The notes: generated by a model not told the origin, from the sequence alone. A DNA stretch of 6,627 nt from Thermoproteota archaeon (GCA_026414125.1 JAOAJQ010000067.1:1-6627); one strand, 5' to 3'; numbered from the stretch's first letter, positions 1 through 5,139 are shown. A program made the numbers and translations.

Positions 1-263
1 AGCCCATAGTTGTCGGTTATCGCCGCGGTGACGTTGCCCCTCGTGTAAGCGTCGACAACGTAGACCCATGCCTCCTCCAATGGTTCCCCATCTTCAGTGA
101 TAAGAGTAATCATGAGCCTAGCATTCCAGTCAAGGTGCACTACTGTGCTATCCCAGCCTGAAGCATACTCCAATTTCAAACTGTTCAGCTGGAACAGAAT
201 CACCATAAATAGGACTGAGATTGTTGACACAGTCTTAACTTTCAAGTAAGCCCTGCCCTCCAT
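1..263 (-). CDS. Secreted or membrane-anchored protein, N-terminal part only
   Basis: The first 87 codons are visible and the gene continues past the left edge. The protein begins MEGRAYLKVK, followed by a hydrophobic stretch of about 16 residues (TVSTISVLFMVILFQL, 11-26), which looks like a signal peptide or an N-terminal anchor; a cleavage site near YASG (33-36) is possible. After it comes a beta-rich stretch containing ITLITEDGEPLEEAWVYV (about 50-67) and a later TDNYG. This resembles the start of a carboxypeptidase-regulatory-like or Ig-like domain, the kind found in archaeal surface proteins. The ATG at 263 is the only good start: an in-frame TAA lies upstream, inside the TATA element at 289-296. 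That TATA box is about 29 bases before the ATG and no Shine-Dalgarno site precedes it, which fits a leaderless message. The function is not recognised; the surface location is inferred. Confidence 0.75.
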   Translation of the reverse strand, partial: MEGRAYLKVKTVSTISVLFMVILFQLNSLKLEYASGWDSTVVHLDWNARLMITLITEDGEPLEEAWVYVVDAYTRGNVTAAITDNYG

Positions 264-287
264 CCGTCTTACTATGTTGCCGAGGAG

Positions 288-297
288 GGTTTAAACA
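288..297 (-). promoter_or_regulatory. TATA box for the secreted-protein gene
   Basis: On the minus strand this reads TGTTTAAACC, with its centre about 29 bases upstream of the ATG at 263, so transcription should begin at or just before the start codon. The core GTTTAAAC is itself an 8-base palindrome. A second TTTAAA (about 309-316) lies further upstream and could be an alternative. Confidence 0.5.
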
Positions 298-434
298 TTG
301 TTTTACAACCTTTAAATCACGAGAGTGAGAATATTCGCCTTTTGCGAGGCTTAATAAACCAGTTTTAGGCCTGTTAATCCTTGTTTTAACCCCATTTATT
401 CGTCAATCCTTTGTTGAGCAACTAGGCCTTGAAG

Positions 435-442
435 TTACTGGA
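435..442 (+). repeat. TTACTGGA word, copy 1
   Basis: The 8-base word TTACTGGA is found here, as its reverse complement at 511-518, and again in direct orientation at 893-900. All three copies lie in the same intergenic region. They may be binding sites for a regulator or remnants of a repeat; nothing ties them to a known factor. Confidence 0.3.
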
Positions 443-502
443 AGCCACAATCCTGATTAAACCAAAGCGCATTTCGCGTAAGCCATGTTTCAACGTCAAT
501 CG

Positions 503-838
503 CTAAATAATCCAGTAATGTGGACAACCTATTTCCACAGTATTTGAAAAGGGCGGGGGAATGAGCCCTTCCTTTGAAGCCGTCTCAACAGTGCTCGCTT
601 TACTCGCGCATTCTATCCTTATGATTAAGGATTCCTCCTTAAAAAAAGGGTGGGGAGAAGAATCCTCGAACCCCTGTTGGCTACCAGCTACTAAAAAGAG
701 CGAAACAATATTGTTTAAAACGACTATAAGCAAGGAGAACGCGAGTCCCTCCATGAACCTTTCATTTATGGCTTCAGGCTTCATTCCCCTGCTACTTCGA
801 GTAGAATAAAACAATATTTTAAATAAGAGTTGTGCCAT
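503..838 (-). CDS. Uncertain hypothetical protein with one membrane segment
   Basis: This 111-codon frame is not recognised. It has one clear hydrophobic stretch of about 18-20 residues, AFSLLIVVLNNIVSLFLVAG (33-52), preceded by a basic and polar N-terminus (STRSSRGMKPEAINERF) and followed by a polar tail with two cysteines. That would suit a small single-pass membrane protein with the tail outside. The case for the gene is a good TATA box (TTTTATAAAG at 863-872) centred 29 bases before the ATG, the same spacing as at other genes here, and ordinary codon use. A second possible start is the ATG at 784, which has its own TATA-like word near 814-824. Against it: no recognised family, and an overlapping 82-codon frame on the plus strand (561-809). 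Only one of the two can be real, and both may be chance. Confidence 0.35.
   Translation of the reverse strand: MAQLLFKILFYSTRSSRGMKPEAINERFMEGLAFSLLIVVLNNIVSLFLVAGSQQGFEDSSPHPFFKEESLIIRIECASKASTVETASKEGLIPPPFSNTVEIGCPHYWII
505..518. repeat. Left arm of a 14-base imperfect inverted repeat
   Basis: The sequence AAATAATCCAGTAA matches the reverse complement of 893-906 at 13 of 14 positions. The two arms bracket about 400 bases that contain the 111-codon minus-strand ORF, whose stop codon touches this arm. No matching direct repeat (target-site duplication) was seen outside the arms. It could be the end of a small non-autonomous element, a pair of operators, or chance in AT-rich DNA. Confidence 0.35.
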
Positions 839-861
839 AATCCTGTTTACAAACCGGCTTG

Positions 862-873
862 ACCTTTATAAAA
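862..873 (-). promoter_or_regulatory. TATA box facing the 503-838 ORF
   Basis: The minus strand reads TTTTATAAAGG, a near-consensus archaeal TATA element, with its centre about 29 bases upstream of the ATG at 838. The word is nearly symmetrical, so plus-strand firing toward yjbQ is possible, but it would give a leader of roughly 135 bases. Confidence 0.4.
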
Positions 874-892
874 TGTTTGAAAACAAAAATAT

Positions 893-906
893 TTACTGGA
901 TAATTT
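893..906. repeat. Right arm of a 14-base imperfect inverted repeat
   Basis: TTACTGGATAATTT pairs with 505-518 with one mismatch (positions 509 and 902). It lies upstream of the TATA box assigned to the minus-strand ORF at 503-838, and about 30 bases before the TATA box of the yjbQ operon, so an operator role is also possible. Confidence 0.35.
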
Positions 907-928
907 GTACATCAACACGTCTAAGCAT

Positions 929-942
929 GCGTTTAAAAAAGG
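929..942 (+). promoter_or_regulatory. Probable TATA box of the yjbQ-GH4 operon
   Basis: GCGTTTAAAAAAGG resembles a TATA element with a GC-containing flank where the TFB recognition element would be. Transcription would begin near 960-965 and leave a leader of about 65-70 bases, consistent with this operon having a Shine-Dalgarno site. Another candidate, GGTTTTAAGG at 1011-1020, would start transcription beyond the chosen TTG and would favour the ATG at 1046 instead. Confidence 0.4.
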
Positions 943-1016
943 AAAGAATCTGAAAATGGATTCTTTTCGAGGAAACGTTTAACAATTAACAAGCATATAG
1001 GAATCCGGGTGGTTTT

Positions 1017-1026
1017 AAGGGTGAGG
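1017..1026 (+). promoter_or_regulatory. Shine-Dalgarno site that selects the TTG start of yjbQ
   Basis: AAGGGTGAGG contains GGTGA (1020-1024), complementary to the 3' end of archaeal 16S rRNA (anti-SD CACCUCC), and ends at a suitable distance from the TTG at 1031. It supports TTG over the internal ATG at 1046. Confidence 0.55.
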
Positions 1027-1030
1027 AAGG

Positions 1031-1450
1031 TTGAAAGTCGTTGAAATGGAGATTGGAATAGAAACAAGGGGGGAGCCCGACATTATCGACATCACTATGA
1101 AAGTCGAGAAGGTGGTTTCGGAGACAGGTATTAGAAATGGTATTGCCAACATTTTCGTACCGGGGTCTACTGGTGCGGTGACCACCATGGAGTACGAGCC
1201 CGGTTTGCTGAAGGATTTGCCGAATACCCTGGAGAGAGTGGCGCCTAGCAATGCTAGCTACGAGCATGAGAAGACTTGGCATGATGGAAATGGCCATTCG
1301 CATGTAAGAGCAGCAATCATTGGACCTAGCATAACAATTCCGATAAGGAATGGTGCTCTTAGACTCGGCACATGGCAGCAAGTAGTGTTCCTAGAGCTTG
1401 ACACTAGGCCAAGGAGCAGAAGAATCATCGTAACCTGCCTCGGAGAGTGA
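1031..1450 (+). CDS. yjbQ: YjbQ/UPF0047 family protein
   Basis: The 139-residue length is normal for the YjbQ/UPF0047 family (COG0432). Members are small trimeric beta-rich cytosolic proteins; some show weak thiamine-phosphate synthase activity, so databases often call them secondary thiamine-phosphate synthases, but the real role is unsettled. The family core is complete: GIANIFVPGSTGAVTTMEYEPG (37-58), then YEHEKTWHDGNGHSH (77-91) with the histidines and aspartate thought to bind metal and ligand, then RAAIIGPS (93-100), GTWQ (113-116) and ELDTRPRSR (122-130). Bacterial members usually have HTS where this one has GST (45-47), a change I associate with archaeal members. The TTG start is backed by a Shine-Dalgarno site at 1017-1026, and MKVVEMEIGIETRG fits the first family strand. 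The stop codon TGA (1448-1450) overlaps a possible GTG start of the next gene, so the two are co-transcribed. Confidence 0.93.
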   Translation: MKVVEMEIGIETRGEPDIIDITMKVEKVVSETGIRNGIANIFVPGSTGAVTTMEYEPGLLKDLPNTLERVAPSNASYEHEKTWHDGNGHSHVRAAIIGPSITIPIRNGALRLGTWQQVVFLELDTRPRSRRIIVTCLGE

Positions 1451-1458
1451 GCAGCCTC

Positions 1459-2808
1459 ATGGTCGACGTTAAAATCAGCATAATAGGAGCAGGCAGTGCC
1501 GTCTTCTCCATAAGCCTGATTAAAGACCTGTGTTTAACGCCCAACCTAGACGGAAGCACTGTGAGCCTGATGGATGTGAACAGGGAGAGGCTGGACGCCG
1601 TTTATGCGATCTGTACCCGGTATGCTAGGGAAACTGGAAGCAGGCTGAGGATTGAGAAAACTCTTAACCGGCGGGAGTCCCTAAGGCAAGCTGATTTCGT
1701 TGTCAACACTGCGCTCACAGCCGGTTACGAGAGGCTTAGGGATGGTTGGGCGAGAGCCCGGAGATGGGGATACAGGTTTGGCGGAAGCCTTCACGTAATG
1801 CATGATGAAGCATTCTGGATAAACTTTTACCAGCTTAGGTTTTTCGACTCCTTGATGGAGGATATTCTCGAGGAATGCCCTGAAGCCTGGCATATTCAAC
1901 TGGCGAATCCTGTTCTAGCTGGAGTTACGCACCTAGGCCGGAAGTATGGTAGCGTTAAAACCATCGGTCTCTGTCATGGTTTTAGTGGGGTATATCGGAT
2001 TGCCAGTTTACTTGGGCTCGACTCGAAAAATATCTGTTTCGAAACACCTGGGGTGAACCATTTCATATGGCTGCTGAGCCTTACTTACGATGATAGAGAC
2101 GCCCTCCCGCTGCTGGACGAGTGGATTGCTAAGGAAGCGGGGAAAAATCGGGAGAGAATTGGATACAGCAGCGATCTTGGTCCTAAGGCTGTTGACCTCT
2201 ACAGGAGGTTCGGTGTTTTCCCGGTTGGAGACACCTGTACTCCGGGTGGCGGCTCATGGCCATGGTGGTACCATACGGATGTAGAAACGGAGAGAAGATG
2301 GAGGGAGAACCCGGAGACATGGTGGGAGGGCTTCTTCTCCTATAACAGGAAAACCGTGGAGGAAATAATCAGAGTATCCCTGGATGCTTCTAAAAAGGTT
2401 ACGAGCGTTTTTCCCGCTGAGAAATCTGGTGAGATAATCATACCTCTTATAGAGTCCATAGCCTGCAATATTCCCAGAGTGTTTCAGGTTAACATTGTTA
2501 ATTCAGAAGGGCTTGTGTCAGGTGTTCCTACCGACTTCGAGGTTGAAGTGAAAGCTGAGGTGAGTGGGAGGGGAGTTAACGGGATCAGGGCCAGCAGGCT
2601 GCCGAAACCCTTGACTGCTTACATTCTCAGAGACAGGGTGGCACCTGTAGAAGTGGAGCTTGAAGCATACGAGAGTGGAAGCAGGGAGAAGCTGTTAGAG
2701 CTGGTAGAGATGGATCCTTGGACTAGGAGCGAGGAGCAGGCTAGAGGACTTTTAGAAGATATTCTTTCAATCCCCTACCATGGGGAGATGCGACAACACT
2801 ACAAGTAG
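1459..2808 (+). CDS. Glycoside hydrolase family 4 enzyme (NAD- and metal-dependent alpha/beta-glycosidase)
   Basis: GH4 enzymes cleave glycosides in the cytosol by transient oxidation at C3, using NAD+ and a divalent metal bound by Cys and His. From the ATG at 1459 the protein has 449 residues, a normal length. It opens with the Rossmann strand and loop KISIIGAGSAVFS (5-17) and an acidic strand end, VSLMDVNRERL (35-45), that should bind the NAD ribose. The NP dipeptide (150-151), GLCHG (metal-ligand Cys172) and GVNHFIW (metal-ligand His201) are all present and fall almost where they do in Thermotoga AglA (Cys174, His203). The residues after CH (here GF) are associated with substrate preference, but I cannot name the sugar. 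The stretch GDTCTPGGGSWPWWYH (257-272) is unlike the SEHxxEY-type motif of typical members. A GTG at 1447, overlapping the yjbQ stop, would add four residues; ATG is preferred because GTGAG (1447-1451) lies 7 bases before it as a Shine-Dalgarno site. Confidence 0.93.
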   Translation: MVDVKISIIGAGSAVFSISLIKDLCLTPNLDGSTVSLMDVNRERLDAVYAICTRYARETGSRLRIEKTLNRRESLRQADFVVNTALTAGYERLRDGWARARRWGYRFGGSLHVMHDEAFWINFYQLRFFDSLMEDILEECPEAWHIQLANPVLAGVTHLGRKYGSVKTIGLCHGFSGVYRIASLLGLDSKNICFETPGVNHFIWLLSLTYDDRDALPLLDEWIAKEAGKNRERIGYSSDLGPKAVDLYRRFGVFPVGDTCTPGGGSWPWWYHTDVETERRWRENPETWWEGFFSYNRKTVEEIIRVSLDASKKVTSVFPAEKSGEIIIPLIESIACNIPRVFQVNIVNSEGLVSGVPTDFEVEVKAEVSGRGVNGIRASRLPKPLTAYILRDRVAPVEVELEAYESGSREKLLELVEMDPWTRSEEQARGLLEDILSIPYHGEMRQHYK

Positions 2809-2860
2809 GAAAGTTTTTAACCGTCGCAGTGTTCAACCATAATAAGGCCTATTCTTAAAC
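2809..2860. terminator. Short convergent gap with T-rich ends
   Basis: Only 52 bases separate the stop of the GH4 gene from the stop of the convergent kinase gene. GTTTTTAA (2812-2819) follows the GH4 stop and could serve as an archaeal oligo-T terminator. On the opposite strand only short T runs are seen. No stable hairpin is obvious. Confidence 0.3.
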
Positions 2861-3835
2861 CTAAATAACTATCTTAACATTGTTCGCCTTCAGAAACCTG
2901 TTTAAATCTTCTCTTGAGGGGAGGGCTGTTATTGCACCGGGTTTCGTCACAACTAGGGCTCCAACAGCGTTCGCAACCTTAGCGCACTGCTCAAAGTCTA
3001 AACCCTTGCACAAGCCTACTAACAATCCCGCGTTCCAGCCGTCGCCAGCTCCAGTAGCATCTACAGCCCTAACCTTGAAAGCAGGCGCATATGTTTCAGG
3101 ACCGCCCCTAGCCTTCAAGAAGGAGCCGTTAGCGCCGAGTTTAACACCCACTATCCTAACCCCGTACTTCAAGGCTTTTTCAGCAACCCTCCTCGGATTA
3201 CTGGTTCCGAAGACGAACATGGCTTCTTCCCTTGAAAAAGTCGCGATGTCTGCAAACCTTAGCATCTGAGCATATGTTTTCCTAAGAATGGTCTCTGAAC
3301 GCCAAACGTCGAGCCTTAGGGTGGGGTCGAAGGAAACGTCGACACCGGAATTCTTAGCATGCTTCACCGCCTCGATTATTGCCTGCCTAGCGGGGTTTTG
3401 TGAAAGCGCGAAACCTGATACGTGAATTATCCTTGCCTTAGATATGTAATCGTAATCAATATCCTTGGGAGAAAGCAAGCTGTCTGAAGTATGCTTCAAC
3501 CATGGGCTCCTATAGAAGATGCAAACCCATCCTTTAACTGGATCATTCACTATGAATGCGAGCGTAGTTCTAACTCCTTTCTTAATCTTGACACACGACG
3601 TGTCAACATTATTCTTTTCAAATTCGTCAAGAATAAACCTGCCGAAGAAATCGTCACCAACCGCGGCTATTGCTCCCGCGGCAACCCCAAGCCTCGCGAC
3701 CCCCACTATAGTGTTCATGGGAGCCCCTCCAAAGCATTTTTTGAAGGTTGCAGCCTTGTCGAGAGAAGTATGCTCAACTCCTATGAAATCTATCAGGACT
3801 TCCCCGACTCCAATAACTTGAGGGTTGGACGGCAT
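2861..3835 (-). CDS. PfkB-family carbohydrate kinase, fructokinase-like
   Basis: The 324-residue protein has the full plan of a ribokinase/PfkB sugar kinase, which phosphorylates a sugar hydroxyl with ATP in the cytosol. The N-terminal sugar-binding motif is GGAPMNTIVGVARLG (36-50), followed by AAVGDDFFG (57-65), RTTLAFIV (89-96) and an FYR at 107-109 in the lid region. FDPTLRLDVW (169-178) matches the FDPNxRxxLW of fructokinases. PfkB signature 2 is VDATGAGDGWNAG (258-270), where Asp265 is the catalytic base and GAG forms the anion hole. GGAP and FDPxxR point to fructokinase, but 2-keto-3-deoxygluconate kinase and other archaeal sugar kinases share these features, so the substrate is open. 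The ATG at 3835 lies about 25 bases downstream of a TATA box, with no Shine-Dalgarno site, as for a leaderless gene. It is a single-gene unit, convergent with the GH4 operon and divergent from the glutaredoxin operon. A link to sugars released by the GH4 enzyme is inference. Confidence 0.92.
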   Translation of the reverse strand: MPSNPQVIGVGEVLIDFIGVEHTSLDKAATFKKCFGGAPMNTIVGVARLGVAAGAIAAVGDDFFGRFILDEFEKNNVDTSCVKIKKGVRTTLAFIVNDPVKGWVCIFYRSPWLKHTSDSLLSPKDIDYDYISKARIIHVSGFALSQNPARQAIIEAVKHAKNSGVDVSFDPTLRLDVWRSETILRKTYAQMLRFADIATFSREEAMFVFGTSNPRRVAEKALKYGVRIVGVKLGANGSFLKARGGPETYAPAFKVRAVDATGAGDGWNAGLLVGLCKGLDFEQCAKVANAVGALVVTKPGAITALPSREDLNRFLKANNVKIVI

Positions 3836-3855
3836 GCTTTATATTGTTCTAAAGA

Positions 3856-3866
3856 CTTATTTATCC
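3856..3866 (-). promoter_or_regulatory. TATA box of the sugar kinase gene
   Basis: The minus strand reads GGATAAATAAG, centred about 25 bases before the ATG at 3835, which predicts a leaderless transcript. Confidence 0.5.
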
Positions 3867-3949
3867 TTAACGATTTCGAGCCCAATGCATTTTCAAAGGC
3901 TTCTCAGAGAGACTGTAACAACTGGTTTATGGTAGCCAGAGTTGATTCG

Positions 3950-3966
3950 CATAACCGGAGGTTATG
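3950..3966. repeat. Perfect 7-base inverted repeat around a GGAGG site
   Basis: CATAACC (3950-3956) and GGTTATG (3960-3966) are exact reverse complements, separated by GGA. In RNA it forms a hairpin whose loop and 3' arm hold the Shine-Dalgarno-like GGAGG (3957-3961). An alternative pairing joins CGCAT (3948-3952) to ATGCG (3970-3974). As DNA it could be a regulator's operator. It lies 115 bases upstream of the kinase ATG and about 290 bases upstream of the glutaredoxin ATG. Confidence 0.4.
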
Positions 3967-3969
3967 AAA

Positions 3970-4044
3970 ATGCGGAGAGGGCGTGTAGCGCGAGCTATCA
4001 CTACTTTTAACAACTTAGCTTTTGTTGACAGAATCCAAGATTGA
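3970..4044 (+). CDS. Possible 24-residue micro-ORF
   Basis: ATG at 3970 is preceded by a perfect GGAGG (3957-3961) with 8 bases of spacing, and the frame runs to a TGA at 4042-4044. The predicted peptide is basic at its start (MRRGRVARAITTF) and ends NNLAFVDRIQD; it matches nothing I know. An ATG at 3964 in the same frame would add two residues. Most genes here are leaderless, so such a strong ribosome site in an intergenic region is notable, yet the frame is short and the GGAGG is part of a palindrome. A weak TATA-like TTTAT (3926-3930) lies upstream. Chance is quite possible. Confidence 0.22.
   Translation: MRRGRVARAITTFNNLAFVDRIQD
3983..4001 (+). ncRNA. Possible RNA hairpin with GNRA tetraloop
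   Basis: GTGTAGC (3983-3989) can pair with GCTA-T-CAC (3994-4001) with one bulged T, closed by the tetraloop GCGA (3990-3993), a stable GNRA type. A T-containing tail (TACTTTT) follows at 4002-4008. It sits 17 bases downstream of the 3950-3966 hairpin. The two together may be a small structured RNA or an attenuator-like leader on the plus strand; the evidence is only the base pairing. Confidence 0.25.
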
Positions 4045-4220
4045 AGTTGCTAAAACTTATAGTCAGCAGAATAAGCGGCTAAGCCTCATCCTCCGATAAT
4101 CATCTATTCTGAGATTCTACTCAAATCAAGTCTATATTTCTAAGGCAAGAAGACATTGAAAAGATTCGTTTTCCACCGTTTTATGCTTAAAACTTTATTC
4201 ATGCGAGTAACGGGAAACAG

Positions 4221-4230
4221 TTATATTTAG
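4221..4230 (+). promoter_or_regulatory. TATA box of the glutaredoxin-FTR operon
   Basis: TTATATTTAG is centred about 30 bases before the ATG at 4256, predicting a very short or absent leader. No Shine-Dalgarno site is seen before that ATG. Confidence 0.5.
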
Positions 4231-4255
4231 CCTAGTTAAAACGCTTCTGGCATAA

Positions 4256-4540
4256 ATGAGGATTACCAAGGTTAAAGGTGAAAACAAAAAGCATAAGGTT
4301 CTACTTTATGCTTTGAGCACATGTGGCTGGTGTAGAAAGACGAAGAAGCTTTTAGCAGACAATAGTGTTGAGTACGAGTATGTTGATGTCGACCTATGTT
4401 CTGACGAAGAATATGAACAGATACGTGACGACATTATACAGAGAGGGGGGCGCATCGCTTTTCCGACGTTGATAATAGACGACGTAAAACTGATAACAGG
4501 GTTTGACGAGGATGAAATAAGGAAGGCCTTGGGAATTTGA
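4256..4540 (+). CDS. Glutaredoxin-like / thioredoxin-fold disulfide carrier
   Basis: This 94-residue protein has the thioredoxin fold of small glutaredoxins. Strand one (KVLLYALS, 14-21) leads to the redox motif CGWC (23-26) and helix one (RKTKKLLADN). Then come VEYEYVDVDL (38-47), the cis-proline strand IAFPTLII (67-74, Pro70) and GFDEDEIRKAL (82-92), which corresponds to the glutathione-site helix of glutaredoxins. Archaea of this kind generally lack glutathione, so it is more likely a general thiol carrier, NrdH- or thioredoxin-like in role, reduced by a partner enzyme. Its reading frame ends in TTGA, where the TTG is the apparent start of the FTR-rubredoxin gene, so the pair is translationally coupled and the FTR is the obvious reductant. 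The first 13 residues (MRITKVKGENKKH) are a lysine-rich extension before the fold. The ATG is backed by the TATA box at 4221-4230. Confidence 0.9.
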   Translation: MRITKVKGENKKHKVLLYALSTCGWCRKTKKLLADNSVEYEYVDVDLCSDEEYEQIRDDIIQRGGRIAFPTLIIDDVKLITGFDEDEIRKALGI

Positions 4541-5091
4541 CGACTCTAGATCAGGTGCGACGGAGAGCTGAAAGCGATGCGAGAACGCACGGCTACTACT
4601 TGAATCCTGACGAAGACTTTCTCACAGATCTTCTTGAAGGACTGAGGCGCAACGAGGAGCGTTACGGGTATCCTTCATGTCCATGTAGGCTTGCAACCGG
4701 GGTGTTTGAGATCGACCGTGATATCATATGTCCATGCGACTACAGGGATGCTGATTGCGAAGAATATGGCTACTGTTATTGCGGGCTCTACGTGAGGAAG
4801 GATGTTGCTGAAAAGAAGCTGCCGATAAAACCGATACCTGAGCGCAGGCCTCCTGAGAAGCTGGCTAGAGCATATTCTAAGGAGAATGCAACCCCCAGTG
4901 AAAAACCGGCTGAAGGGAAAAAGCTTACTATAGTTTCCGAAAAGCCTCCTGCGGTTGGGTTGAAAATGTGGTATTGCAAGCAATGTGGCTATGTTTGCTT
5001 TCGAGAAGAACCGCCATACGTCTGCCCCATATGCAAGGCTAAGAGGGAAATGTTCAGCGGATTAACAGTAAGGATAAGCGGGCAAGACTGA
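4537..5091 (+). CDS. Ferredoxin-thioredoxin (disulfide) reductase catalytic subunit fused to rubredoxin
   Basis: Residues 1-90 are a ferredoxin-thioredoxin reductase catalytic domain: ERYGYPSCPCRLATG (41-55), ICPCDYRD (64-71) and EYGYCYCGLYV (76-86). By comparison with plant-type FTR, Cys48, Cys65, Cys67 and Cys80 should hold the [4Fe-4S] cluster, and Cys50 and Cys82 should be the active-site disulfide; Cys74 is extra. A charged, proline-rich linker (about 91-143, PIPERRPPEK and further) leads to a rubredoxin-type domain, WYCKQCGY (145-152) and YVCPICKA (161-168), with Cys147, 150, 163 and 166 as the likely iron ligands. Such FTR-rubredoxin fusions are known in archaea such as Methanosarcina. 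The enzyme passes single electrons from ferredoxin or rubredoxin to a protein disulfide, here probably the CGWC protein encoded just upstream. The TTG start (4537-4539) overlaps the upstream TGA and has no strong Shine-Dalgarno site, implying coupled re-initiation. No variable FTR subunit is visible. Confidence 0.92.
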   Translation: MTTLDQVRRRAESDARTHGYYLNPDEDFLTDLLEGLRRNEERYGYPSCPCRLATGVFEIDRDIICPCDYRDADCEEYGYCYCGLYVRKDVAEKKLPIKPIPERRPPEKLARAYSKENATPSEKPAEGKKLTIVSEKPPAVGLKMWYCKQCGYVCFREEPPYVCPICKAKREMFSGLTVRISGQD

Positions 5092-5108
5092 GATTAAATG
5101 TAAAAATA

Positions 5109-5117
5109 TTTTTAAAG
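5109..5117 (+). promoter_or_regulatory. TATA box of the GH20-type gene
   Basis: TTTTTAAAG, within an A/T-rich run (5101-5117), is centred about 27 bases before the ATG at 5140 and implies a leaderless transcript separate from the FTR operon. The T run may also serve to end FTR transcription. Confidence 0.5.
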
Positions 5118-5139
5118 AAGTGGGGACTGAAGAGCAATT

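Larger units (their letters stand above)
264..1030. other. Long intergenic region between divergent transcription units
   Basis: About 770 bases separate the secreted-protein gene from the yjbQ operon. The stretch is AT-rich and holds several TATA-like words, three copies of TTACTGGA (both orientations), a 14-base imperfect inverted repeat and an uncertain 111-codon minus-strand ORF. Nothing was recognised in 298-502 other than one of the TTACTGGA copies. No tRNA, transposase or clear RNA gene is visible. It is unusually long for this compact type of genome, which suggests either a small unrecognised gene or regulatory DNA. Confidence 0.6.
3836..4255. other. Intergenic region between divergent kinase and glutaredoxin genes
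   Basis: These 420 bases carry the promoters of both flanking genes at their ends. The middle has a locally GC-richer patch (about 3947-4001) with two potential hairpins and a 24-codon micro-ORF, listed separately. From 4045 to about 4215 the DNA is AT-rich and I see nothing beyond another TATA-like word near 4184-4197. No tRNA or C/D-box RNA pattern was found. Confidence 0.55.

Noticed and set aside
661..674. Minus-strand GGGGTTCGAGGATT, resembling a tRNA T-loop
   Set aside because: No matching D-arm, anticodon arm or acceptor stem could be found around it; the T-stem does not pair properly.
561..809. 82-codon plus-strand frame with GGGGG just before its ATG
   Set aside because: It lies antisense to the better-supported 503-838 frame, the GGGGG is too close to the ATG, there is no recognisable domain, and no TATA box at the usual distance is evident.
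956..982. 8-codon ATG frame in the yjbQ leader
   Set aside because: It is too short to support, has only a weak upstream GGAAAG, and shows no attenuator-like codon pattern.
986..1381. Minus-strand frames antisense to yjbQ
   Set aside because: They are shadows of a gene whose protein family is clear on the plus strand.
3491..3967. 158-codon plus-strand frame overlapping the kinase gene
   Set aside because: It is antisense to a clearly recognised PfkB kinase and its translation shows no family features.
4045..4255. Possible C/D-box RNA (ATGATTA-like and CTGA words)
   Set aside because: The words do not match the RUGAUGA C-box consensus and are not correctly ordered or spaced.
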